From positions 1 to 7,509 of the forward strand of contig VBAY01000118.1 of assembly GCA_005883085.1 (NCBI GenBank): a stretch of DNA of 7,509 nt, written 5' to 3'. The position numbers were made by a program, and so were the translations under genes. This stretch comes from Candidatus Bathyarchaeota archaeon (lineage in GTDB: Archaea; Thermoproteota; Bathyarchaeia; 40CM-2-53-6). Of this stretch, positions 1-5,625 are shown piece by piece. Every line of letters begins with the position of its first letter. Position 1 is the first letter of the stretch. Under the pieces are notes generated by a model. It saw only the letters and a program-made list of their open reading frames with translations, had not been told where the DNA came from and did no database searches.

Positions 1-2
1 CT

Positions 3-1328
3 ACTGGAAACTCCATCACGAATAACGCGATCAGCAACAACCAGTGTGGAATACGAACCGATTCAACATCTTCGCCGGACCAGAACTATGTCGCCGACAA
101 CACGTTTACAGGAAACACCCAAGACTACTGCACTTTTGCAGCACGAAGTCCTTGGCCAATGTCCCACCAGAACGCCCAGCACACCGGACTGTCGCCGTTT
201 CCAGGACCTACAGCTCCAGTTCTGAAATGGGCATTCCAGACAAGCGGCCAAGTTGAGGCAGCGCCTGCTATAGGAAACGGAATAATCTATGTTGGTAGTA
301 CGGACGGCAATCTGTACGCGCTCGACTTACAGGGACAGCAAATCTGGAAACTCCAAACATCTTCGCCTATTAGGACTACCCCGGCGATAGGTTCCGATGG
401 GACAATCTACCTAGCTTCTTCCATCCAGAACAGTTCGGGTCGACCCGAAGGCATCCTTTATGCGATAAGCCCTGCTGGGAGAGTGGTTTGGAACGTCACT
501 CTCGCAAACTTTCAAGGGTACGATTCGCTTTCTTCTCCCACGATTGGCTCCGATGGGACAATTTACACTTCAGACGTTGGCTTCAGAACACTCGCCGTTA
601 ACCCGGATGGTACTCTAAGGTGGGTATTGCAGACTGGCGGGGAAGTATTCGACTCGCCCGCGGTCGGCCAAGACGGGACGTTGTACGTTGCAACAGACGA
701 CGACAACCCGTCGCCCACAGTGGTGTGCGGACAGTGTGTGGCCGCGTTGAACCCTGATGGATCGGTCAAATGGAGTCTTCGGCCCGGTGGTGGGTTCGGT
801 TTTCCAGCCGTTGGTTCAGACGGAACTGTCTATGTTGACGGTGTTGCTGTAAGTTCGAATGGAACGCTGTTGTGGCAGGGTCGCCCGTTCGTTTCCCCGT
901 CGATAGGGACTGACGGAACCATTTACGGCACAGGCAATCAAGGGCTCTTCGCGATTAACCAGGACGGCAGCACTAGGTGGCGGTTCCCTACCGAGACAGA
1001 AGGCGGCTCTGGGGATCCATGTTGTTCCTACGACGTGGTCCAAGAATCTTCTGTAGCAATAGGATCCAATGGGATTCTGTACTTTGGAGACTGGTTCGAC
1101 CATTACTGTAGCTGTGCCCCTGAACCCTCCGGCTACGGAAACGCCACCCTGTATGCGGTCAATCCAGATGGCACCCAAGCATGGAATTTCGTGATACAGC
1201 CCACAATAGCATGCTCAACATCCCCGTGTCAGCAAACCCTTTCTTTGTCAGACCCAGCCATCGGCTCTGACGGAACCATCTACATAGGGAGCGGCGATGG
1301 AAGTCTATATGCCATTGGTCAAGCCTGA
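3..1328 (+). CDS. Secreted beta-helix (NosD-like) plus PQQ-like beta-propeller protein, 5' end outside window
   Basis: The frame is open from the left edge, so the ATG at 159 is almost certainly internal and the true start lies upstream. About 50 residues before that Met read as Asn-rich beta-helix rungs (NSITNNAISNN, then NYVADNTFTGN), typical of NosD/PbH1 right-handed parallel beta-helices. A WPMSHQNAQHTG linker follows, the usual opening of PQQ-like quinoprotein propellers. I count eight blades, each with a (P/V)AIGSDGTIY strand, a LYA(I/L/V)(N/D/S) strand and a PDG..(K/R/V)W strand, ending in GDGSLYAIG, which suggests a closed eight-blade ring. Cysteines come close together (CGQC, CC, CSC, and two in blade 8), consistent with disulfides outside the cytoplasm. 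Expected role: extracellular or envelope-bound binding/scaffold protein. No enzymatic PQQ site can be claimed; many such archaeal proteins bind no cofactor. It converges on the Ig-like gene 33 bp away. Confidence 0.85.
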   Translation, partial: TGNSITNNAISNNQCGIRTDSTSSPDQNYVADNTFTGNTQDYCTFAARSPWPMSHQNAQHTGLSPFPGPTAPVLKWAFQTSGQVEAAPAIGNGIIYVGSTDGNLYALDLQGQQIWKLQTSSPIRTTPAIGSDGTIYLASSIQNSSGRPEGILYAISPAGRVVWNVTLANFQGYDSLSSPTIGSDGTIYTSDVGFRTLAVNPDGTLRWVLQTGGEVFDSPAVGQDGTLYVATDDDNPSPTVVCGQCVAALNPDGSVKWSLRPGGGFGFPAVGSDGTVYVDGVAVSSNGTLLWQGRPFVSPSIGTDGTIYGTGNQGLFAINQDGSTRWRFPTETEGGSGDPCCSYDVVQESSVAIGSNGILYFGDWFDHYCSCAPEPSGYGNATLYAVNPDGTQAWNFVIQPTIACSTSPCQQTLSLSDPAIGSDGTIYIGSGDGSLYAIGQA

Positions 1329-1361
1329 GCCATCGTGGGGATACCAAGTCTGTAATTCCCT

Positions 1362-1886
1362 CTACCGGCTGATACCAAACCAGGTCTGGGGTTCGTCTGG
1401 TATGATATGGACCAAGATCGCTGTAGAACTCCCTGCGGACCAACCGCTCGGCGACACTCGAAACCCGACGCTTACGATGACATGGTTGATACCTGGAGCT
1501 TCTAGGCCTGTTGTGCTGACGACAAGGGTTGCGGCGGCGGTCTCTCCTGATCTCAAGGTGAGACATGGTGGATTCACGACGGCGAAAGGGCCAAGGATCG
1601 CGGAAGGGGAGACACTGGCTCTAAGGTCTAGGTGTCCCCACCAGGCAGAGCCGCACCGGGTAGTCTCCGAAAACCCGTTCAGGCTGGTTATGGTGATTAC
1701 CGCCTGAGCTGTCGAGCCCTGCATGAGAGTAAGTGATCCAGGAACGGCGTCTAGGGTGTAATATGGAGACTGCTGGACGGACAGATCGGTCGGCACCCTG
1801 TTTTGTGTCGTTATCGTAGCACCGAGGACGGCAAGAATGGATATGGAAGCCACAAGCAAGACTCGGAGGAGGCGTGAATCAGCCAA
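1362..1886 (-). CDS. Secreted Ig-like domain protein with N-terminal signal sequence
   Basis: 174 residues from a TTG start; an in-frame stop lies three codons upstream and no ATG is available. Residues 5-23 form a basic-hydrophobic signal peptide or membrane anchor. Residues 46-163 look like one Ig/FN3-type beta-sandwich: VPGSLTLMQGSTAQAVITITSLNGFS resembles the tandem domains of large archaeal surface proteins (consensus SLTL.QGS....ITV.SLNGFSG), and the second half has an S/T-rich strand pattern ending in VGFRVSPSGWSAGSST. Cys78 and Cys108 could pair. With a single domain it is small for the family, which often has several. Role: cell-surface or extracellular, no enzymatic function inferred. 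It sits convergently with the propeller gene and divergently from the M48-like gene. A long opposite-strand frame covers part of it but shows no protein-like features. Confidence 0.68.
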   Translation of the reverse strand: MADSRLLRVLLVASISILAVLGATITTQNRVPTDLSVQQSPYYTLDAVPGSLTLMQGSTAQAVITITSLNGFSETTRCGSAWWGHLDLRASVSPSAILGPFAVVNPPCLTLRSGETAAATLVVSTTGLEAPGINHVIVSVGFRVSPSGWSAGSSTAILVHIIPDEPQTWFGISR

Positions 1887-1925
1887 GGGGAATCATGCTC
1901 ACATGTGAATAGTTCGCAGACGAAG

Positions 1926-1956
1926 TTAATTCCATGGTTTAGAACAGGACGTTCTA
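1926..1956 (-). promoter_or_regulatory. Possible promoter and palindromic operator of the Ig-like gene
   Basis: A perfect inverted repeat, TAGAAC-5 bp-GTTCTA, lies at 1940-1956. Just on the gene side of it, 1926-1932 reads TTAACTT-like on the minus strand, a possible weak archaeal TATA box about 40 bp from the TTG at 1886. A dyad directly upstream of a TATA box suits a winged-helix regulator site. The TATA match is weak and the dyad could be chance. Confidence 0.3.
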
Positions 1957-2000
1957 TTCTCCGAACGGCATTTCCTCAACATCCTTCTTTGCGCGGAACG

Positions 2001-2070
2001 GTCTTCGAGGCGGGGGAGCACGAGGTTTTTGTCCGGTTGGACAGCCCTTCTATCATAAGATCCTGACTGG
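2001..2070 (+). repeat. Leader element, copy A (upstream of the M48-like gene)
   Basis: About 70 bp running from GTCTTCGAGGCGGG through GAGGTTTTTG and GGACAGC to CCTGACTGG. It aligns by eye with 4842-4910 at 55 identities over 68 aligned columns plus three gap columns. The gaps (two bases and one base) break any reading frame, so the element is conserved as DNA or RNA rather than as protein. In this copy TGTCC-GGTT-GGACA (2030-2043) can form a small hairpin after the T-run; copy B does not keep it. It lies in the divergent gap between the Ig-like gene and the M48-like gene. Confidence 0.72.
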
Positions 2071-2075
2071 GATTG

Positions 2076-2101
2076 ATTGTTGGGGAGCGAACGTAGCTTA
2101 A
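2076..2101 (+). promoter_or_regulatory. Start-proximal leader of the M48-like gene, shared with the gene at 5125
   Basis: ATTGTTGGGGAGCG (2076-2089) matches ATTGTTGAGGAGCG at 5092-5105 in 13 of 14 positions, and the bases running into the start codon are also alike (TAG..TTAA-TTGTC here, TAG..TTTAG-GTGTC there). GGGGAG is Shine-Dalgarno-like but 14 nt from the TTG, longer than usual. Confidence 0.45.
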
Positions 2102-2722
2102 TTGTCATCTGAGACTGAGACGATTCTTGAATCTGCACGTAGGACCAGCGACGCCCTAGGTCTGAGCGGGTTCTCTCCGACAGCCGTGTCGTGGCAGGAG
2201 GCGATGAATCCGGGCTCTAGGGGTGTTAAAGTCGTCACTCCACATTTTCCTGTCCTCCGAGGTGCAAAGCTGATCATCTCGTCGATCCTGCAAGGTCGAG
2301 TTGTCCCTGAAGATTGGGGTCCTATTCTTGCGCCTTCGCTGATCTTCTACAGGACTCTAGAGAAAGGCTACAACATCGGAGCGGTGATAAGGGTCTTGCC
2401 TGCGTTGTTACTCTTCCTAGGCTTTCTCGTATTCTCGTATCTGTTCCTTAGGCATCCATCTAACGAGCTTGTTGTCGGTGTTGTCGTCGGGGCCGTTGTC
2501 CTTCTTGCTCTCGGCGTTTACAGTGGTATGCGATTGGGCAGGAGCCTTGTCTTGAAAGCAGACAGAGAAGCCGCTCTTGTTATTGGGCCGCAATCCTTTA
2601 TGGAGGCCTTGCGTAAGCTTGAGGTCCTACGGGAGCATGATGCTTCGCGTGGGAATGACTGGCCCGAGTTCGGTGACCATCCAAGCATAACCAAGAGAAT
2701 AGCGAACCTGCAGAATTCTTGA
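2102..2722 (+). CDS. M48-like (HtpX-type) membrane protein lacking the zinc site; probable pseudoprotease
   Basis: 206 residues from a TTG that directly follows an in-frame TAA, so no longer 5' end exists in this frame. Family reading: residues 8-60 follow the M48 N-terminal layout (helix, LGL..SPTAVSW strand, GAKLIISSIL strand). Residues 67-84, VPEDWGPILAPSLIFYR, align with the segment that in active members is '(s)ED-lraVLAHElaHi.yR', so HExxH has become PSLIF. Two membrane helices follow at about 95-116 and 122-141. SLVLKADREAALV (148-160) matches the ExxAD.xA segment with the zinc-ligand Glu replaced by Val. DHPSITKRIANLQ near the end is the conserved HPs..kRI..L tail. Hence full domain order but no catalytic residues. 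A substrate-binding or regulatory role on membrane proteins is inference. It converges on the 2725-3186 gene with a 2-bp gap, and it carries the leader element also seen upstream of the gene at 5125. Confidence 0.65.
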   Translation: MSSETETILESARRTSDALGLSGFSPTAVSWQEAMNPGSRGVKVVTPHFPVLRGAKLIISSILQGRVVPEDWGPILAPSLIFYRTLEKGYNIGAVIRVLPALLLFLGFLVFSYLFLRHPSNELVVGVVVGAVVLLALGVYSGMRLGRSLVLKADREAALVIGPQSFMEALRKLEVLREHDASRGNDWPEFGDHPSITKRIANLQNS

Positions 2723-2724
2723 CT

Positions 2725-3186
2725 CTACCCCCCGGGAAGTACCGACCCCGAAGATGTTTGCTTTAGCATTTCCATCGCTTTGGTCGCGTCTTGTTGACTT
2801 GTGAATTGCAGCTCGATCCGTTTGACTTCCCAACGCTTACCCTTCCTTTCGACCTCGATCACCTTGTCGGATTTCATCTGGACCCTCGAGGGCACAAGTT
2901 TCCCTGGGTTAGGCTCCCACTCGCTAGTGATGAGTAAGCATCTTTCTCCGGGTCTGATCCTGACTTTGACGGTTTTGTTTCGAAGAACATAAGCCAATAG
3001 CGCTGCTAGCCCCGTTAGTAGAACTACCCAGAAGAAGACGGTGTTGGCGTCCAACGCGGGTGGGTAGGCGGTTGGGAACAGCAGAAGGAACCCTAAGAAC
3101 CCCGCAAACAGTTGCCATCTTGGCACCAACGGTCTCATTTGCCCACTAAGCTCGTCGGTGCCGGACGAAACGTCCCCTGATGTCAT
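2725..3186 (-). CDS. Two-helix membrane protein with cytoplasmic C-terminal beta-rich domain
   Basis: 153 residues, ATG start. A Ser/Asp-rich N-terminus of about 20 residues is followed by helices at about 23-41 and 47-68, then a basic stretch (RNKTVKVRIRPGE) and a soluble domain at 71-143 with alternating strands (VKVRIRPGERCLLI, KLVPSRVQMKS, KVIEVERKGKRWEVKRIELQF) and a final helix (DATKAMEMLKQ). The two-helix-then-beta-sandwich-plus-helix layout resembles bacterial PH-like membrane proteins, but I see no diagnostic motif, so this is only a structural guess. It is the last gene of the minus-strand small-membrane-protein cluster, 17 bp after its neighbour, so likely co-transcribed. No strong Shine-Dalgarno site is present. 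Confidence 0.72.
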   Translation of the reverse strand: MTSGDVSSGTDELSGQMRPLVPRWQLFAGFLGFLLLFPTAYPPALDANTVFFWVVLLTGLAALLAYVLRNKTVKVRIRPGERCLLITSEWEPNPGKLVPSRVQMKSDKVIEVERKGKRWEVKRIELQFTSQQDATKAMEMLKQTSSGSVLPGG

Positions 3187-3203
3187 TGTCTCTACTGAGT
3201 TCG

Positions 3204-3404
3204 CTAATTCTGGGCACGCTTTCTCTGGCGGATAACGTAGAGATTCAGGATAGCCGCATCGATTACCATGATGGGGAGTGCGTCAACTGTCCCAAGCGGG
3301 AGAGAAGCTAGACTTAACCAGTTTAGAAGGTTCGCGACGCCGATGTAGAGTGCGATCACAGCGAACGTGAGGACCAAGGCACCAATTCGGTCTGGTCTAT
3401 GCAT
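3204..3404 (-). CDS. Small two-helix membrane protein, paralogue 1
   Basis: The open frame reaches a TTG at 3482, but I prefer the ATG at 3404 (66 residues). The extra 26 N-terminal residues fall on the C-terminal coding sequence of the upstream gene in another frame and are hydrophilic and unlike the paralogue; GGTGA lies just before the ATG, and the ATG follows the upstream TGA stop by a few bases. Helices at about 7-29 and 35-57, then a basic tail (RQRKRAQ). It aligns with the 3726-3980 product: both read RI....L...A.(Y/W)IGVA.L..WL.L.SL, then a second helix ending in LNLY and a basic tail. Function unknown; the small size suggests a subunit or modulator of a membrane complex, which is inference. 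Confidence 0.65.
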   Translation of the reverse strand: MHRPDRIGALVLTFAVIALYIGVANLLNWLSLASLPLGTVDALPIMVIDAAILNLYVIRQRKRAQN

Positions 3405-3408
3405 ATCA

Positions 3409-3654
3409 CTCACCACGGTTTGGTCGGAGTTGCTCGTTTTTTCTGGCGTCTCACTGTGATCCGGTGGGCAATTGCCGTCCAATACAAGACAAGGAAAAGA
3501 TAGAGAGATACGTCATCCCCATACACAGGGGGCATGTCCAAGCGCAGGGGAGATACATAATACCCGCAACCCCCAGCAGACTTGCCACTACCAAGTATAG
3601 CATGAAGATGCTGTAGACCCAAAATAGTCGTTTGACGAGCGTGTTACTCGCCAT
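3409..3654 (-). pseudogene. Small two-helix membrane protein, paralogue 2, frameshifted
   Basis: The ATG at 3654 opens a frame with a good first helix (about residues 9-35, FWVYSIFMLYLVVASLLGVAG) that then runs into Cys-rich, odd sequence and stops after 67 residues. One base out of frame, the downstream sequence gives DDVSLYLFLVLYWTAIAHRI plus VRRQKKRATP, a second helix with a basic tail just like paralogue 1. One added base in the four-base G run at 3547-3550 (CCCC on the coding strand) would join the two into an 81-residue protein whose stop lies a few bases before the next gene's ATG. AGGA lies a few bases upstream of the ATG. Either a real frameshift, a sequencing or assembly error in a homopolymer, or slippage. 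As drawn, the gene encodes only the truncated product. Confidence 0.6.
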
Positions 3655-3679
3655 TTGGTTCCTGAGGATTAGATGGCGT

Positions 3680-3720
3680 CCGAGAAAAAAAGGTTGCTGG
3701 AACGGTTCGATTCATCTCGG
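3680..3720 (-). repeat. Second shared element, copy 1, with CCGAGA/TCTCGG ends
   Basis: On the plus strand it opens with CCGAGA and an A-run, then GGTTGCTGG (3680-3700), matching 4789-4809 in 19 of 21 bases; GTTCGA and CTCG follow in both copies. Ends 3680-3685 and 3715-3720 are perfect inverted repeats. On the minus strand this is a T7 tract between the stop at 3726 and the ATG at 3654, so it could be an archaeal T-tract terminator or part of the promoter of the downstream gene. Confidence 0.55.
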
Positions 3721-3725
3721 AATCG

Positions 3726-3980
3726 TCACTGTTGTGCGGAACTCTTTTTTTGGGGCATATGGTAGAGATTCAGATAGGCTAATGTAATTACCAAGATGGC
3801 GACGGCAGGAAAAACAATCGACAGATCCTTCAAAGAAGAGAGACCCAACCAGAATAGGATGGCTACCCCTATCCAGACAGCCAGATTAATCGTAGCGAGG
3901 ATTTTTGCGATACGCCAACTCCCAGTTCGAGGCTTCAAGTCTTTGTTGCCTACTCGAAAAGCGGGTGAGTTTCCTTCCAC
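3726..3980 (-). CDS. Small two-helix membrane protein, paralogue 3
   Basis: 84 residues from a GTG at 3980 that overlaps the end of the zinc-knuckle gene by 31 bp. A shorter alternative starts at TTG 3938 (70 residues), just after that gene's stop, which would match the paralogue's eight residues before the Arg-Ile that opens helix 1. I cannot choose between them from ribosome binding sites, as neither has a good one. Helices at about 24-46 (RIAKILATINLAVWIGVAILFW) and 52-73, ending LNLYHMPQKK. Clear homologue of the 3204-3404 product and, by layout, of the frameshifted gene between them, so a local duplication has given three copies with one between the others broken. Function unknown. Confidence 0.66.
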   Translation of the reverse strand: MEGNSPAFRVGNKDLKPRTGSWRIAKILATINLAVWIGVAILFWLGLSSLKDLSIVFPAVAILVITLAYLNLYHMPQKKSSAQQ

Positions 3981-4267
3981 GCAGCTCTTAGCTCTCGTAT
4001 CTTCCTGCGTTCTAGCAGAAAAGCGACAATTACCGTTCCGAGTACGTATGCGACGACACCAGCGAAAAGAAAGTCCGGGGTAAGAGATCGACCGAATAAC
4101 GCATCCACAACGAATAGTGCACCCCAGGAGGGGAGGATGACATAAATGGTGAGTCTTACCTTGCGTCTACCCCATTCTACATAGTCTGGATGTGAGGCTT
4201 CCCGATGAGCTCTGTAGAGCGTTGCCTCGACCTCAACACCACAAATTGGGCATCTTGTTCGAATCAT
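3950..4267 (-). CDS. Zinc-knuckle membrane protein with C2H2 site
   Basis: 105 residues, ATG start. The N-terminus has Cys6-x2-Cys9-x11-His21-x4-His26 (CPICGVEVEATLYRAHREASHP), a C2H2-type zinc knuckle of the sort often found at the ends of archaeal membrane proteins. Two membrane helices follow at about 38-57 and 65-85, then an amphipathic basic tail (ERRKIRELRAAWKE). This puts the knuckle and tail on one face, probably cytoplasmic. Role unknown; the knuckle could bind nucleic acid or another protein. It lies 50 bp downstream of the 141-residue gene and overlaps or abuts the next, which fits one operon. Confidence 0.72.
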   Translation of the reverse strand: MIRTRCPICGVEVEATLYRAHREASHPDYVEWGRRKVRLTIYVILPSWGALFVVDALFGRSLTPDFLFAGVVAYVLGTVIVAFLLERRKIRELRAAWKETHPLFE

Positions 4268-4317
4268 CCTAAGAATAGCAGGGCTGAGTCCGACTAATCA
4301 AGAACGCGGTGTTCTCT

Positions 4318-4743
4318 TTACAGTCCGGTTTTGTTGGCTGACTTGTCCTTTAAGAGCTTTTGAATTTTGTTACGGATTCTCTTTCTACGGCGTTCAGACA
4401 GAACCCCCACGACCATGATTATGAAGAGACAGGCATCGAATGTAATGAACATGGCAATTGTTTCAGAAGAGTAGCCAATCGCCATCAAGTATGGTAATAG
4501 GTTGAATAGCCCAATCACGCTCAAGAAGATGAAGAATGCAATAACTCTTGTAGTGTCTCTCGCGTTCAAGGGCTCGCTTAACTCGGGCGACTGGGGCAGC
4601 TCCTTCTCTTTGTCCACAAGCCAGAATATCCCGACCGATACTAGCAACACGAAACCCCAGATTGGGTCTAACGGAAGATAACCCAGAAGCGACCCACCGA
4701 CGACTAATGCTACGACACCAATCACAAAGGAACGCATTCGCAT
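4318..4743 (-). CDS. Four-helix membrane protein, family unknown
   Basis: 141 residues. MRMRS offers two possible ATG starts two codons apart. Helices at about 5-24, 27-44, 66-88 and 95-115, a short acidic loop (DKEKELPQSPELSEPLN) between the two hairpins, and a strongly basic C-terminal tail (ERRRKRIRNKIQKLLKDK), so N- and C-termini are probably cytoplasmic by the positive-inside rule. I do not recognise the family. It is the first gene of the minus-strand cluster and divergent from the leader-B/5125 unit. The region just upstream holds the second copy of the CCGAGA-A-run element, and CATTATTCT about 25 bp from the ATG could be a weak TATA-like box. Confidence 0.7.
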   Translation of the reverse strand: MRMRSFVIGVVALVVGGSLLGYLPLDPIWGFVLLVSVGIFWLVDKEKELPQSPELSEPLNARDTTRVIAFFIFLSVIGLFNLLPYLMAIGYSSETIAMFITFDACLFIIMVVGVLSERRRKRIRNKIQKLLKDKSANKTGL

Positions 4744-4788
4744 TTTGTCTTGCTCACAGTCTTAGAATAATGAGATAGCTTGAGACAG

Positions 4789-4809
4789 CCGAGAAAAAAG
4801 GATTGCTGG
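4789..4809 (-). repeat. Second shared element, copy 2
   Basis: 19 of 21 bases match 3680-3700 (CCGAGA plus A-run, then GGATTGCTGG); GTTCGA and CTCG follow a little further on than in copy 1. Here it lies 45-66 bp upstream of the 4743 ATG with no clear gene ending before it on the minus strand. That makes a promoter-associated role more likely than a terminator for this copy. Confidence 0.5.
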
Positions 4810-4841
4810 CGACATCACGTTCGACCCTCGTCTTGTTGACA

Positions 4842-4910
4842 GTCTTCTAGGCGGGAGTACGAGGGTTTTTGCTCTGCTGGACAGCTCTGCTCACATTCGA
4901 CCCTGACTGG
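4842..4910 (+). repeat. Leader element, copy B
   Basis: Pairs with 2001-2070: GTCTTCTAGGCGGG, GAGGG then five T, GGACAGC, and CCTGACTGG at the end. Like copy A it lies in a divergent gap and points toward a plus-strand gene. Here 177 bp (4911-5087) separate it from the second conserved block at 5092, while in copy A the blocks are only 5 bp apart. Confidence 0.7.
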
Positions 4911-4919
4911 CTCTTTTCT

Positions 4920-5057
4920 TTGACGGGGTCTTTGAGCGAGCCCAAGATCACTCAATGGAATGAGAAGATTTCTTGTGGTTGTGTTCTTGTTTTCTCGAAA
5001 GACCGTAAGGGTCACGTGAAGCTTGTCGAGCGCAAACCCTGCAGCCGCCACAGGTAA
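4920..5057 (+). CDS. Possible 45-residue CxC...CxxH zinc-knuckle protein
   Basis: From a TTG at 4920 the frame gives 45 residues with Cys19-x-Cys21-x19-Cys41-x2-His44 (ISCGCVLVFS ... ERKPCSRHR), a plausible single zinc-knuckle site, and a regular beta pattern between the pairs. The frame stays open upstream into leader copy B, but that part is shared with copy A as non-coding sequence, so a start inside the unique part is more likely. No clear ribosome binding site. The opposite strand is also open here but shows no motif. It occupies most of the DNA that separates the two halves of leader B. Confidence 0.38.
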   Translation: MTGSLSEPKITQWNEKISCGCVLVFSKDRKGHVKLVERKPCSRHR

Positions 5058-5091
5058 TCGCCATTTTCATAATGACAGAAGGGCAAGGCAT

Positions 5092-5124
5092 ATTGTTGAG
5101 GAGCGCTTCCCCCTAGTCGTTTAG
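5092..5124 (+). promoter_or_regulatory. Start-proximal leader of the gene at 5125
   Basis: ATTGTTGAGGAGCG matches the same block before the M48-like gene in 13 of 14 bases. GAGGAG resembles a Shine-Dalgarno sequence but is 21 nt from the GTG, too far for ordinary use, so the conservation may reflect another role. Confidence 0.42.
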
Positions 5125-5448
5125 GTGTCTTTCGTAGCAGTGTCTAGGCTCCGTTCTATCATTCTACTAACTGCGGGTCTGGTAGCCATTGCATCCAGTG
5201 TTGTTGTCTTCTTCTCTTGGCTGTCTTCCCCGGCTCATTCTGCCGTGTCGCCCGAGAACGACCCGCTCGCGATCGAGCTGGCTTTGCTTGCGGGGCTTGG
5301 CTGGATGCTCATTGGACTCGGTTTAGGATCACGGTTAAGGGGAAAAAGTCGATTATCTCTGACTGGAATGGCGGCGAGCGGTGCTTTGTTTGGTGGCCTG
5401 ATGGGATTCTTAGCCTGGATTGTCATACATTTCATGTTCACTTCATAG
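5125..5448 (+). CDS. Three-helix small membrane protein, family unknown
   Basis: 107 residues from a GTG that directly follows an in-frame TAG, so the frame cannot extend. Helices at about 10-33, 48-69 and 82-105, the last two rich in Gly and Ala (GLGLGSRLRGK between them; GALFGGLMGF in the third), with basic loops RLR and SRLRGKSR. No family recognised; no signal peptidase site is clear. It shares its 5' flank, up to and including the start region, with the M48-like gene, which suggests common control of two membrane proteins. Other frames overlapping it are not protein-like. Confidence 0.66.
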   Translation: MSFVAVSRLRSIILLTAGLVAIASSVVVFFSWLSSPAHSAVSPENDPLAIELALLAGLGWMLIGLGLGSRLRGKSRLSLTGMAASGALFGGLMGFLAWIVIHFMFTS

Positions 5449-5607
5449 TCAAGGCGCTGAGCAGATGTGAACCAGGGATAACATGATCTCAAACTCTGCA
5501 CCCGTCACAAGTAACGCCTAGTCAGAAATGGACTCTTGTTGTTAATGATGGAGCTTGGCACTTTGCTCTACAGTTCACAAACTTCAATTAAGGGCCTAGA
5601 TCTGATG

Positions 5608-5625
5608 GGCGGGCCTTAGCCCGTC
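5608..5625 (-). other. Stem-loop over the thioesterase stop codon
   Basis: GGCGGGC-CTTA-GCCCGTC on the plus strand forms a seven-pair stem (one G-T) with a four-base loop; on the minus strand the TAA stop of the thioesterase lies in the loop. No T-run follows on the minus strand, so it is not a textbook terminator. It may end or protect the mRNA. Confidence 0.4.

Noticed and set aside
1297..1707. 136-residue plus-strand open frame
   Set aside because: Opposite the Ig-like gene, Pro/Arg-rich with no domain pattern, and overlaps the end of the propeller gene.
1926..2138. 70-residue minus-strand open frame over leader copy A
   Set aside because: The aligned copy B has frame-breaking gaps and the product is low-complexity polar sequence.
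3405..3482. TTG-initiated N-terminal extension of paralogue 1
   Set aside because: It overlaps the restored C-terminus of the upstream paralogue in another frame; the ATG at 3404 fits better.
3697..3720. tRNA T-arm (GGTTCGATTC)
   Set aside because: The flanking bases do not pair as a T-stem, and no acceptor or anticodon arm can be drawn around it.
4815..5051. 78-residue minus-strand open frame over leader copy B
   Set aside because: Frame not kept between the two copies, no motif, and the plus-strand frame has the CxC/CxxH pattern instead.
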